Of a DNA stretch of 64,000 bases, positions 1-11,884 are shown piece after piece (the stretch's first letter is position 1; each line of letters opens with the position of its first letter). A program made the translations under genes and the position numbers. This DNA is from Silene conica (taxonomy: Eukaryota > Streptophyta > Magnoliopsida > Caryophyllales > Caryophyllaceae): contig CM055312.2 in assembly GCA_029255685.2 (NCBI GenBank), forward strand, positions 67,746,292 to 67,810,291, given 5' to 3'. The notes beneath the pieces are model-generated. The model did not search any database. It worked only from the letters and a program-made list of their open reading frames with translations, and was not told the DNA's origin.

Positions 1-2688
1 TATAGTCATGTGTTGCGTATATCGTATTTAAAATTTTATGCCTGTTATATACATTTAAATTCGTTATGAAGTTTGTCATCAATAAAGAATACGTAGTAGT
101 CCCTATGTTATATTTCCGTACTTGGATACACCTGTATAACTGTCAAGTTATTTAATTGATTTTATTTTCAGTTTCGAAACCTTTACCGTATTTTGATGCC
201 AACTACAATTGAAATGAGGAATGAATGTTAATATGGTATAGAGTGATGCCTATGCTTCAAATGTTTGTCAATGTGTATGGGTGAGGAAGGTTGAGTGTGG
301 ATGTAGTAATGTGTAGTTGCAAAGGGACCAAAATTTTAATAAATTTTCAGAATGTTCGTTCACGTTTTCAAAATTTTACGCCATGTGAAATCTTAACGAG
401 CTGTTATTCAATTGTGATTTTTGCAAGATGCCTAAAATTCTGTTGAAATGCTGTAAAGTTATTGTTCAATTTGTTCGAGTTGTAAATATTGTATTAGATA
501 ATTTCCTTGAGGTATGCATTCGATACTTTTCCTCTGTTTAACTAATTCCTTATAGTTACTAAGAGTTTATGTTGCTCACACGTTAGCTAAGTTGTTATTT
601 AATTATGATTTTTGCAAGTTGTTGCATAACGTTTAATTTGTGAAGTTGTGAGGTATGTAAGTTTCGTATCAAAAGGTTTAATCAAATGTGTACTATGTGA
701 TGTGACCACGTGATATCCTGATTTGGCTTTAGTAACATGAATAGTAGGCATAGGGTATGAGCATGAACCCCACTATATGAGGGCGTAACCTGGTTTATCT
801 CATCAAATTCTATATAAAATCATTTCAATTATATGTCTAATTTTAAAGATGTGCTGTTCGTATGCGATGTCAAAGGCATGTTTATCCGAAAAGAGTCCTG
901 CCAAGTGGCAGAAGGAAATTTAACTGGTAAGCTTATTGGTGTGAGATAGCAACGTAATGGTTATACGTGACTGTGATTATTTGAACAAAGTGAATCTTGT
1001 GGATGTTCTTTCGTATATGTATGGTTATCTCTGTCTAGCTCCCTGTGTTTATGATTTTCATAACTTTTCAATTGTATTTCTGTACCATACCGTGAATTAC
1101 ATATTGTTATATTTAGAATCTGATCACGATGTGCTGAAATGCTAACTGGTTGACATGTGTTTTATGGAAGTACTAGTCTGGTGAATTCGTTTACTCTTAT
1201 CGCTAAAACTTTCATAGTTCATGAACTAAAAGAACTATGTTAGAAAAGAAGAATCTGAATGCCTCCATGTAGTCTTAAATCTGAGTTGTAGATGGTAAGA
1301 TTGTCCTGAATTGAGTTTATAACTGTCACAAACTACCTTTTATTGCTTCAAACATTTCAAAATATTTTCGAAGTGATAAACCAGGATAAAGCTTGATGTT
1401 CGATAATTATGGTGATTGGTTGCAATATGACTATTCTGTAACTGTGTGTCAATGAAATCCTGCTTGAGTGTTAATTGTTGCGCATTGTATAAAACCCTTA
1501 TTGTGCAAATCATATATAATAATAGCTCCATGATAAATGAGGTAATATGAGTGGACGGGGAATGTACCTACGTGAAATATACTAACTAATAGATATCTGG
1601 GAATGTATCTTGTGAAGTCTATGAGTTATGTATGTCTTGTGAGGCATGCCCATATTCCATGTTTAAATTACGTTAATTAATTTTACGCTATTTCTTTTCC
1701 TAAATATGGTTTTGCCTATGAACATGAAACGTTTTAAATTGTCAATTATGAACTATGAGTTTTCTTGATTATTTATGTAGTTGTAACTACTAGCTCGCGT
1801 AGAAATATTATGGGTGTGTAAGTGTTATCTGTTCCGAATCTGTTTTACTGGGTAACACGATTCTACCGATCCTATTATAATTATTATTGTTCGAGGTTAT
1901 ATGTTATATGATAATTGATATGAGCCTCTTTTGAGTACTGATTTGAGTTGAATATTAGTAGTTGTCCTTTTATTTTGATAGTTAAAATTTTCTATTGAGG
2001 TGATAATTCTTTTGTTTGCGGGATGTGAAAACTTTTAGTAATTGATTAGTCTGAGCTACGTACAAGTTCTTGTTTTATGGTGTGCACGTCTTGTTTTATG
2101 AATAAGTGGAATGATGAGTATATATACAAGTATAACAACGAACTTGGGAAGTAAGTACTGAGGAGTTTGGGTTACTCGTGAGTTTAGAACAAAGATCATG
2201 GTTGGTTTTGTTTTGAGTTAAGATTGCAGTGCAGTGTTTTAGCAAGTTGTCGCATTCGGGAGGAATATTTGATAATATCAATATTGAAACTGAGATGAGA
2301 ATTGTTTATTGATTTGAATTATGAGTTGTAGGCCGTTGTGCCACATTGTATCTACGGTCCAGTATAATCTTGGTTGTTGAGTTATATTCGGAGTTTGAAA
2401 TCAATATTGAGAAGGAAGTTTTGATCTGCGGTTTTATGATTTAGAATAATGAGTAAGACGGTGTAAGGGGCTAGAAACTGTATAATGAGGTTACGGGGAC
2501 GTAACCATGTTCAAAGGAGGATAGGGTTGTAAAACCTTAATGATTTTATGGTATGGCTAATTGTTATGACATGACTATTTGGTATGCCGTGATTGTTTGA
2601 AAACCTTTCGTGTTTAAAAGTTTATTTGTTACGATGTTATATGGTCTCACGCTTTGAATTAGATTGGTTATGCCCCTTATGGCCATGG

Positions 2689-2731
2689 GATGTGAACTTC
2701 GGGACGAAGTTCATATTTAAGGAGGGAAGAC
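2689..2731 (+). promoter_or_regulatory. Hairpin plus polypurine tract at the 3' end of the internal region
   Basis: TGAACTTCG and CGAAGTTCA are perfect inverted arms around GGA, followed by AAGGAGGGAAG, a polypurine tract for plus-strand priming. The same block recurs at 2921-2958, directly before the LTR, and at about 8771-8813. That the tract primes plus-strand DNA is known for the family. A role for the hairpin is inference. Confidence 0.65.
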
Positions 2732-2958
2732 TGTAATAACATGTATTTTCATAGTCCGTAATGACAAATTGTTTATATTTTATCAAGTTGGGCATGGTTG
2801 ATCGGGATGTAGACATGAAATCACCTTGGGATGCGTGATGGGTCAAAGAGGGAATGTAACATTTCATGTTTAGCATGCTTAAGTCTTGTTGTGGGTACGT
2901 TCGAGGTCGCTATGAGGGGGTGAACTTCGGGACGAAGTTCATTTTAAGGAGGGAAGAT
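2732..2958 (+). repeat. Extra 227-bp segment between two polypurine tracts
   Basis: After the first purine tract the sequence begins TGTAATAAC, like an LTR start, but then runs into unrelated sequence and a second hairpin and purine tract (2921-2958) that borders the true LTR. The second array copy lacks everything after the first 28 bases of this segment. It may be a duplicated 3' end or the remnant of an earlier LTR junction. Confidence 0.5.
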
Positions 2959-5271
2959 TGTAATAACCCGTCTTAGTCACCAAATTATTTAATGGTGACG
3001 GGTTATTCGTTAAGTAAAATTGTGGGCTTTCGAATAGATGTAAGTGCATCGAACATTGTTTACATCTATCTATCTTGGGTTTAAACCGAATTGTGCTAAT
3101 TTAATCACAAGTTAGGGGTTTGTGTTGCCAAGGGGGTTCGATCTTGAGACCTTTAATACCCTAACACGGGCCTAGGGATGCGTGCAGCTCAATTAAATCA
3201 CAGCCCATACGTTTACTATTCATTTGCTAAACCTAATAACACCTCTTCTCAAGCCGTCATATTCAAACACCTATTCTAAACTTATCTACCCTAATTTCCA
3301 TACAAACACCTCATACACTCTCTGCCGACATACCAAAGCTTGGAAAGGAGGTGGTCACGGTGGACCCAGGGCAGGCTAGGGGTGGTCGATCTAGGCCTGA
3401 AGTAGGTATGCTGATATGCGTTTTTCTCCTTCTTGCTTTATCCTCCTGTGTTTATGTACTGATTCAACCTTGAAGATGTTATCGTTAAGGTCTGTTCTTC
3501 TTATGTATACAATCTATGTTCTTGGGAGTCGTGTCTTGACCTTAGTCACGTTCTCGTCAACCACCTAGAGTCACGGTGGGCAGTGTTGTACACCGCCTGT
3601 CACCACGATAACTCTGTGTCTATACCCAGATTACTCATACACGGTTTACAAACACATTCGTTGTCTTCTGTTTCAGTCGTGTGTGTAAGGAAAAGGGGAG
3701 TAGTGAGTCTGGGGGTTGTCAAAGGGGTAGAGTGGTGGTCGTCGTGGTGGTTATCAACGACAGTGTCAGGCTTTATGGAGGCGGTCGTTTCTCCTGTTGG
3801 TCACTGTTTCGGTTTTAGCAAGTTCAGGGGGGTGTTTTGGAGTGGTATCATCGGTGACTCGGGGGAGGTCAGTACGATGGTACCACCGTGGGTTGAGAGC
3901 AAGGTGTCAGGGGTGGTTCTGGTGGTTAAGGCGGTGGTTGGCAGTTGCTGGGCTGGTGTCGAGGGGCTGTCAAAGAATGCGTGGTCAGAAGGTAGGGCGG
4001 GAGAGTCTGGTTTGTTTGGGTGGCTGGTTCTGATCACCGGCGGCCGACGATGGGGCTGCTGGTGGTTGAGATGGTGGAGGGTGGTTCTGGGTTCAGACGG
4101 TGGTGGTTGTTAGCGGTAGATGGGGCGTGACACGGGGGTTATAGGGCTGTTTGTACGGAGTGGCTGTCACGGTTTCTAGTATTGTTACTAATTGTACTTT
4201 TAATATTTTACTATTATTATCATTATTAGTATTATTATTATTATTATTATTATTTTCCTTATTATTGTTTATTATTATTTTGTTGTTATTGGTGTTTTGT
4301 CGTTCCTATGAGGTTTGGGTCGTGTTAATTAAATATGCGAGTCGGGAAATTATTTGAGGCATGGGAGTCCTATTTTTGGAAAGTTATATTTTTGGAAAGT
4401 TTCTATATTTGGAAGGTTTCTATTTTTGGAAACTTTCCACTTATGGAAGGTTTCTATTTATAGTAAGTGTGGTTCGTTAAGGGGTTCGGGAAGGTTATTT
4501 ATTCGTTACGTATATGTGTTTAGGTAGCGGGTTTCGCGTGGAACATTTCTAGCAAGCCTTGGATTATTTGCGTTCCTGCTATTTCAGGTAGGGGAATACT
4601 ATATATATGGTGATGAGTAAATTGTTAATATCAGATGTTATCTCTTTATATCCTATTGTATGAATGGTATTATATTTGATTCAAGTTGACTATATATTTC
4701 CGTGATACTATACGTTGTGGCTATTACTGGGTCTTGTGATACGGTACGGAGTTTATATGGTGTTGGATCGGTGCGGAGTTTATATGGTGTTGGATCGGTG
4801 CGGAGTTTATATGGTGTTGGATCGGTGCGGAGTTTATATGGTGTTGGATCGGTGCGGAGTTTATTTGGCGATGGATCGGTGCGGAGTATATTATATTGTT
4901 GGTATATTTATTTCTTTTACCCTACTCAACCTCGTGGTTGACCCTGTGTATTCGTGATCACCTGTGATGAACCAATTTATTGGGGAGCAGATTGACAGGT
5001 GGCTGAGACTAAGGGGGAGCTATGGGAGAAAGAGCTTGGATCCGGACCAGACTAGAGTTTAGATCACCTTAGTCAGTTTAGCATGAGTTGTACTTCATTT
5101 ATTTTGTTAAGACTTTTGAATACAGTTGTAAGAACAAGTTATGAGTTTAATTTTAATTAAAGTACTGTTTATTTTTCCTTTGTATCTACTACCTCGGGAA
5201 ACCGAGATGGTAACACCTTTATTTATCTGAGGAGTCCTAGTACAGGCCCTTAAATAAATGGGGGTGTTACA
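2959..5271 (+). mobile_element. LTR 1 of the Tekay-like array
   Basis: It starts TGTAATAACCCG right after the purine tract and ends GGGGGTGTTACA right before a tRNA-Met-type primer site, giving 2313 bp with TG...CA ends. Inside are a GGT-rich stretch (3680-4130), a TTA-type microsatellite (about 4205-4255) and five 27-bp tandem repeats (4757-4890). Reading frames inside, including a 176-codon one at 3583-4113, have repetitive composition and no recognisable domain, so I do not treat them as genes. Confidence 0.75.
4757..4890 (+). repeat. 27-bp tandem repeat inside LTR 1, about 5 copies
   Basis: A unit containing GGATCGGTGCGGAG repeats every 27 bp with almost no variation. The last copy is altered (GGCGATGGATC). 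The homologous LTR at 8814-10187 has its own array of the same motif. Confidence 0.9.
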
Positions 5272-8200
5272 AAGTGGTATCAGAGAGAACGATCCTCAGG
5301 CCTAAACCAAATGAATAATAATGAACGTAGAAAGAGTCTAATAAAATGAACCCCGAGATGAAACTGATAGGCGCCCCAAAAAGGAACGGGATGAGTTAGG
5401 GGCCCCCTCACACCAGTCCTAGGCCCTTTCTGTTCTGTCTCGGGAACCCATTGAGAGAAATTGAAAAGTGGGGTAGATTATATAGTGACCTCGTTATCTG
5501 GTACTAATGTTCTTGCAGGAGAAGGAATGAGGTAAGTTATGATGTGAGATATAATTGGTGATATATACTGCGAATCATAAGATTGATGTTGAATGTTGGT
5601 TGAGATCTACTATTTCTGGTATTGAGAACAAGAGATTTGGAATATTAGCTTTACTTGTATATGTATGGTGATATGCATGCGGCTGTATGATCCCTGAACC
5701 TTTAGGTAGAGATATAGTATAATGATATGTGTAATAAGTTGATGGGCTATAGTCACCAAAAAGGGATAGATGTAGGAGAGATATGATCATGATTGACTGG
5801 GATGGTTAGTAGAGCCAGCTATGCTATGTCATTATAGGATGTGGAACCAAGTTAAATCTTATGGGTAAAGCTAACCGGAGGCCGTGCGCGTTGATAATTG
5901 CATGTAATATTCTATGTGTATACACTTCTTATTTGCATGTCTTATACTTTACAAGAGTTTACTGATAGGCATACTAGACAAATGTGATCGGAATTTGAGA
6001 CTTATGATTTTATTATCTTACTAATTGCTTTAGCAATCCATGTTAGTAATGTGCAGAATGTGTGTTCTAAGCTATGAATGTATATAGTCATGTGTTGCGT
6101 ATATCGTATTTAAAATTTTATGCCTGTTATATACATTTAAATTCGTTATGAAGTTTGTCATCAATAAAGAATACGTAGTAGTCCCTATGTTATATTTCCG
6201 TACTTGGATACACCTGTATAACTGTCAAGTTATTTAATTGATTTTATTTTCAGTTTCGAAACCTTTACCGTATTTTGATGCCAACTACAATTGAAATGAG
6301 GAATGAATGTTAATATGGTATAGAGTGATGCCTATGCTTCAAATGTTTGTCAATGTGTATGGGTGAGGAAGGTTGAGTGTGGATGTAGTAATGTGTAGTT
6401 GCAAAGGGACCAAAATTTTAATAAATTTTCAGAATGTTCGTTCACGTTTTCAAAATTTTACGCCATGTGAAATCTTAACGAGCTGTTATTCAATTGTGAT
6501 TTTTGCAAGATGCCTAAAATTCTGTTGAAATGCTGTAAAGTTATTGTTCAATTTGTTCGAGTTGTAAATATTGTATTAGATAATTTCCTTGAGGTATGCA
6601 TTCGATACTTTTCCTCTGTTTAACTAATTCCTTATAGTTACTAAGAGTTTATGTTGCTCACACGTTAGCTAAGTTGTTATTTAATTATGATTTTTGCAAG
6701 TTGTTGCATAACGTTTAATTTGTGAAGTTGTGAGGTATGTAAGTTTCGTATCAAAAGGTTTAATCAAATGTGTACTATGTGATGTGACCACGTGATATCC
6801 TGATTTGGCTTTAGTAACATGAATAGTAGGCATAGGGTATGAGCATGAACCCCACTATATGAGGGCGTAACCTGGTTTATCTCATCAAATTCTATATAAA
6901 ATCATTTCAATTATATGTCTAATTTTAAAGATGTGCTGTTCGTATGCGATGTCAAAGGCATGTTTATCCGAAAAGAGTCCTGCCAAGTGGCAGAAGGAAA
7001 TTTAACTGGTAAGCTTATTGGTGTGAGATAGCAACGTAATGGTTATACGTGACTGTGATTATTTGAACAAAGTGAATCTTGTGGATGTTCTTTCGTATAT
7101 GTATGGTTATCTCTGTCTAGCTCCCTGTGTTTATGATTTTCATAACTTTTCAATTGTATTTCTGTACCATACCGTGAATTACATATTGTTATATTTAGAA
7201 TCTGATCACGATGTGCTGAAATGCTAACTGGTTGACATGTGTTTTATGGAAGTACTAGTCTGGTGAATTCGTTTACTCTTATCGCTAAAACTTTCATAGT
7301 TCATGAACTAAAAGAACTATGTTAGAAAAGAAGAATCTGAATGCCTCCATGTAGTCTTAAATCTGAGTTGTAGATGGTAAGATTGTCCTGAATTGAGTTT
7401 ATAACTGTCACAAACTACCTTTTATTGCTTCAAACATTTCAAAATATTTTCGAAGTGATAAACCAGGATAAAGCTTGATGTTCGATAATTATGGTGATTG
7501 GTTGCAATATGACTATTCTGTAACTGTGTGTCAATGAAATCCTGCTTGAGTGTTAATTGTTGCGCATTGTATAAAACCCTTATTGTGCAAATCATATATA
7601 ATAATAGCTCCATGATAAATGAGGTAATATGAGTGGACGGGGAATGTACCTACGTGAAATATACTAACTAATAGATATCTGGGAATGTATCTTGTGAAGT
7701 CTATGAGTTATGTATGTCTTGTGAGGCATGCCCATATTCCATGTTTAAATTACGTTAATTAATTTTACGCTATTTCTTTTCCTAAATATGGTTTTGCCTA
7801 TGAACATGAAACGTTTTAAATTGTCAATTATGAACTATGAGTTTTCTTGATTATTTATGTAGTTGTAACTACTAGCTCGCGTAGAAATATTATGGGTGTG
7901 TAAGTGTTATCTGTTCCGAATCTGTTTTACTGGGTAACACGATTCTACCGATCCTATTATAATTATTATTGTTCGAGGTTATATGTTATATGATAATTGA
8001 TATGAGCCTCTTTTGAGTACTGATTTGAGTTGAATATTAGTAGTTGTCCTTTTATTTTGATAGTTAAAATTTTCTATTGAGGTGATAATTCTTTTGTTTG
8101 CGGGATGTGAAAACTTTTAGTAATTGATTAGTCTGAGCTACGTACAAGTTCTTGTTTTATGGTGTGCACGTCTTGTTTTATGAATAAGTGGAATGATGAG

Positions 8201-8813
8201 TATATATACAAGTATAACAACGAACTTGGGAAGTAAGTACTGAGGAGTTTGGGTTACTCGTGAGTTTAGAACAAAGATCATGGTTGGTTTTGTTTTGAGT
8301 TAAGATTGCAGTGCAGTGTTTTAGCAAGTTGTCGCATTCGGGAGGAATATTTGATAATATCAATATTGAAACTGAGATGAGAATTGTTTATTGATTTGAA
8401 TTATGAGTTGTAGGCCGTTGTGCCACATTGTATCTACGGTCCAGTATAATCTTGGTTGTTGAGTTATATTCGGAGTTTGAAATCAATATTGAGAAGGAAG
8501 TTTTGATCTGCGGTTTTATGATTTAGAATAATGAGTAAGACGGTGTAAGGGGCTAGAAACTGTATAATGAGGTTACGGGGACGTAACCATGTTCAAAGGA
8601 GGATAGGGTTGTAAAACCTTAATGATTTTATGGTATGGCTAATTGTTATGACATGACTATTTGGTATGCCGTGATTGTTTGAAAACCTTTCGTGTTTAAA
8701 AGTTTATTTGTTACGATGTTATATGGTCTCACGCTTTGAATTAGATTGGTTATGCCCCTTATGGCCATGGGATGTGAACTTCGGGACGAAGTTCATATTT
8801 AAGGAGGGAAGAC
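5272..8813 (+). mobile_element. Internal region of the second tandem unit (non-autonomous Tekay-like)
   Basis: About 3.5 kb lies between LTR 1 and LTR 2. From 6083 on it repeats 1-2731 with no difference seen in the parts compared, ending in the same hairpin and AAGGAGGGAAG. There is no retroviral-type domain in any frame. The first 811 bp (5272-6082) is the leader after the primer site, and an inverted, diverged relative of it lies at about 13600-14300. Confidence 0.75.
5275..5285 (+). promoter_or_regulatory. Primer-binding site (tRNA-Met type)
   Basis: TGGTATCAGAG lies three bases after the LTR end and matches the usual initiator-tRNA-Met complementary start. It marks 5272 onward as the 5' end of an internal region, so LTR 1 serves as a 5' LTR for the second unit. 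Confidence 0.75.
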
Positions 8814-10187
8814 TGTAATAACATGTATTTTCATAGTCCGTGGTGGTTGGTGGTGATAGGTGGTGTCGTTGGTGGTGATAGGTGGTGTCGTTGGTGGTGA
8901 AGTTCTCGGGTCAGGGAGTCTGGGCTTCGTGCCTGGGCTGTTTTGTGAGTGTCGTGCACCTCACTGGTGGCTGTCGAGGGGCTGGAGGTGTGCCGGTGAG
9001 GCGGCCAGTGGTGGTGGGTGTCTCGCTGGTGGTTGTCGGTGGTGGGACAGAAGGTATAGGGCGGTTTAGGCGGTGGCTTTTGGGGGCGTGTGAGTTGTCG
9101 GGTGTAGTCGAGGTTTGGGCGTGTATTATTTTTATTATTATTATTATTATTATTATTGTTATTAATATATCTATTATATGTTATTAGTATACTTGCTATT
9201 TTGATATCATCATTATTCATGGAGTATTGTTTTATTATAGGAAAGATTTTAATAAAGATTTTTTTTTAATGCACTTTTTAAATAATTTGAAATTCAAACG
9301 GAAGTTGTTACATTTAGAAGTTACTATTTTTGGAATGTGCTATATCGGGAAAGTTTCTATTTATGGAAACTTTCTACTTATGGGGGGTTGTCATTTATAG
9401 TAAGCATGATCGTTAAGGGAGTCGTATAAGTTATTAATTCGTTACGTATACCTGTTTAGGTAGCGAGTTTCGGGTGGAACATTTCTAAGCATATCTCGGA
9501 TTTTGTCTGCGTTCCTGCTATTTCAGGTAGGGGAAAATACTGGTACATGTTGATGTGTAAACTGTTCTTAATTGTTATTAAGCATGGTTGTGATATAATA
9601 TCATGTGATCGTTATATTGTGTTGTTTATATTATTCTGAGATATTGATATGATGCGAATATATATATTGGGTCTTGTGATACGGTGTTGGATCGGTGCGG
9701 AGTATATTTGGTGTTGGATCGGTGCGGAGTATATTTGGTGTTGGATCGGTGCGGAGTATATATGGCGTTGGATCGGTGCGGAGTATATTTGGCGTTGGAT
9801 CGGTGCGGAGTTTATTATATTGCTATTTTATTCTTTTCCCTACTCAACCTCGTGGTTGACCCTGTGTATTCGTGATCACCTGTGATGAACCAATTATTGG
9901 GGAGCAGATTGACAGGTGGCTGAGACTAAGGGGGAGCTATGGGAGGAAGAGCTTGATTCCGGACCATTTTAGATGTCTAGATCACCTTAATTAGTTTTAT
10001 ACGAGTTGTACTTTATTTGGTTGTTAAGACTTTTGGATACGGATGTAAGAACATGTCTTGAGTTAAATTATATTTAAAGAACTGTTTATCTTCCTTTGTA
10101 TCTACTGCCTCGGGAAACCGAGATGGTAACGCCCTTATTTATCTGAGGAGTCCTAGTACAGGCCCTTAAATAAATGGGGGTGTTACA
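8814..10187 (+). mobile_element. LTR 2 of the Tekay-like array, internally deleted
   Basis: It starts TGTAATAACATG after the purine tract and ends GGGGGTGTTACA, 1374 bp against 2313 bp for LTR 1. After 28 bases the sequence jumps at 8842 to the GGT-rich interior, so roughly 1.1 kb of the LTR's left part is missing. The remaining part differs from LTR 1 by roughly 10-15% by eye, far more than the internal regions differ from each other. Confidence 0.7.
9684..9812 (+). repeat. 27-bp tandem repeat inside LTR 2, about 5 copies
   Basis: The motif TTGGATCGGTGCGGAG recurs every 27 bp, followed by TATATTTGG or TATATATGG. It is homologous in place and motif to the array in LTR 1, but the spacer differs. 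Confidence 0.9.
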
Positions 10188-11243
10188 TTAATTATCAAAA
10201 TAAAGGAACAATTACTAATTTCAACGCAAAGAAGTACTCGTAAGAAACCCATAACAATTACTATGCAAACATATACAACCTCGAGCAAAACAAGAGTTCT
10301 AGGATCGGTAGAAACCGTGTTATGCAGTAAAGCAGAATCAGGGTAACTAACACTTACATACCTTTGAAATTTCATCACAAATTTAATATATTTACAACAA
10401 TGTAAACAATCAAGAAGCTCATAGTTCATACTTGACAAATTAAAATGATTCATGCTCATAGTCATATTATAGAAGCAAAATCATATTTAGAAAGAAAACA
10501 TAGCGCAAAATTAGTTAACGTAATTAAAGATGGAACATTGACATATTTCACAAGATATACACAAATCATAGACTCACAAGACCGTTTAACATTCCCAGAC
10601 AGCAACAAGTTAACAAAATCGCTTAGGTACATTTCCCGTCCACCCACATTACATCATTGATGCCCGTCGTTGAGGGTACCAAAGATAAATTTATAATTCC
10701 TAACTTTAACAATAGATAGTGAAAGTCAGGGTCGAACCACAAGGAGGTGGGGAATGTTTATTGTTTGATGTTTAATGTTTAAGGTAACAATTTTAGGGGG
10801 TTTGATTGATTGATTACTAAGTCTAAGCAAAGATTAAAATAAAACAAGAAATAAAGATGAGATTTAAAATATATAAAAAGGGGATGCTAGAATGTTTGGG
10901 TAATAAATAGCTAAGGTAATATAAATCCTAAGATCAATATGTATTGCAGTCGCGTAAGGGGTGTAACATATCCTTTCGGTCTATGGTACCTAATAGCTCC
11001 TTTCGGCCTATGCTATTAGTTCCTAGGTCTCACAGTTATTGGGTGTCAACAATAAGGGTGATTCCTAAATCCTAGGTCACATACCTTTCAGTCTTAAGTA
11101 ACCTAGCCGTCTTAAGGTGTAAACCAATGTCCTTCCCGTATCCCTCAATCTTGGGTAGGTCATTACTAACGTCCTACAAGTCTCCTTTCAGTCTCATTGT
11201 AGGTTATTATAGTCTATGAATTAAAACGGAACAGAAAACATAC

Positions 11244-11320
11244 GCGAGTGGGTCGACCGACCGGCTAGTCCAGTCGGCCGACCACAACCTTGGTCGACCG
11301 ACCCATTATGTGGGTCGACC
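11244..11320. repeat. GGTCGACCGACC palindromic repeats in the solo LTR (cluster 1)
   Basis: Three copies of GGTCGACCGACC and one variant (GTCGGCCGACC) occur within about 80 bp. A second cluster with the reverse form lies at about 11851-11884. The same core appears in the copia leader at 37941-38300. Confidence 0.85.
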
Positions 11321-11850
11321 GACCACGGCCCTGCTACAGGTCGGGCTCGGAATTTACGCTACCTACGCATATTCATCCCCTACATCCTAACATATGTATT
11401 TAGCTACTCATGAAGATTGAAACGATAATGAAAATAGTAATAAACATGGAGAACATTAATCTAAACATGCAATAACAACAAAGGCTTTTGGGATTCTAAC
11501 CTAAACCGGATACTAGCAATTCTAAGATAAGAACAATATTAAAACTGAAATTAAGAGAAGAATTACCACAGTAGGAATTAGGGCAGAAAGAACAAAAGCT
11601 TTATTGAATCCGTGCGGAAAGATTAATGAACAAAGAACAAAACTAAAGAAGAGTGTTTGAATATAATTGAAAGATTAAAACTAAGAACTTGATTGTAATT
11701 CTATGATAGAAAACTAGATTAAGAACTGAATAGAAAACTGAATGAATAACCCTAATCCCGTAACTTAGCTTAAATAGGCGGAATTAAAGAGTTTCCTAAT
11801 GACCTAAACACTTTAATGGGCTTTGCGGAAACTTCTGGGTCAGCGCAGAG

Positions 11851-11884
11851 GTCGGTCGACCTACTTTGTGGGTCGGTCGACCCA
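11851..11884. repeat. GGTCGGTCGACC pair in the solo LTR (cluster 2)
   Basis: Two GGTCGGTCGACC copies are separated by about 9 bp, the second preceded by GTG. The spacing and flanks resemble the pair in the copia leader at about 38190-38225. Confidence 0.85.

Larger units (their letters stand above)
1..2958 (+). mobile_element. Internal region, 3' part, of a non-autonomous Tekay-like LTR retrotransposon (array copy 1)
   Basis: Positions 1-2759 recur at 6083-8841 with a constant offset of 6082, and every short frame I compared is identical. No gag, protease, RT or integrase motif is present, only frames under 80 codons, so this is a large non-autonomous derivative. It ends in a purine tract directly before an LTR that starts TGTAATAACCC. 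The family call (Ty3/gypsy chromovirus, Tekay/Del-like) rests on three things: TGTAA...TTACA LTR ends, a tRNA-Met-type primer site in the neighbouring unit, and the arm-loop-arm plus AAGGAGGGAAG end that is usual for these elements. The left end lies outside the window. Confidence 0.75.

Noticed and set aside
3583-4113. 176-codon open frame as a gene
   Set aside because: It lies in the GGT-rich part of an LTR, has Trp/Gly/Val-rich low-complexity content, overlaps open frames on both strands, and is not conserved in the sister LTR.
4702-4957. Repeat-protein genes (RSLYGVGSV or CGVYMVLD units)
   Set aside because: These are translations of the 27-bp tandem repeat, open in more than one frame because 27 is a multiple of three.
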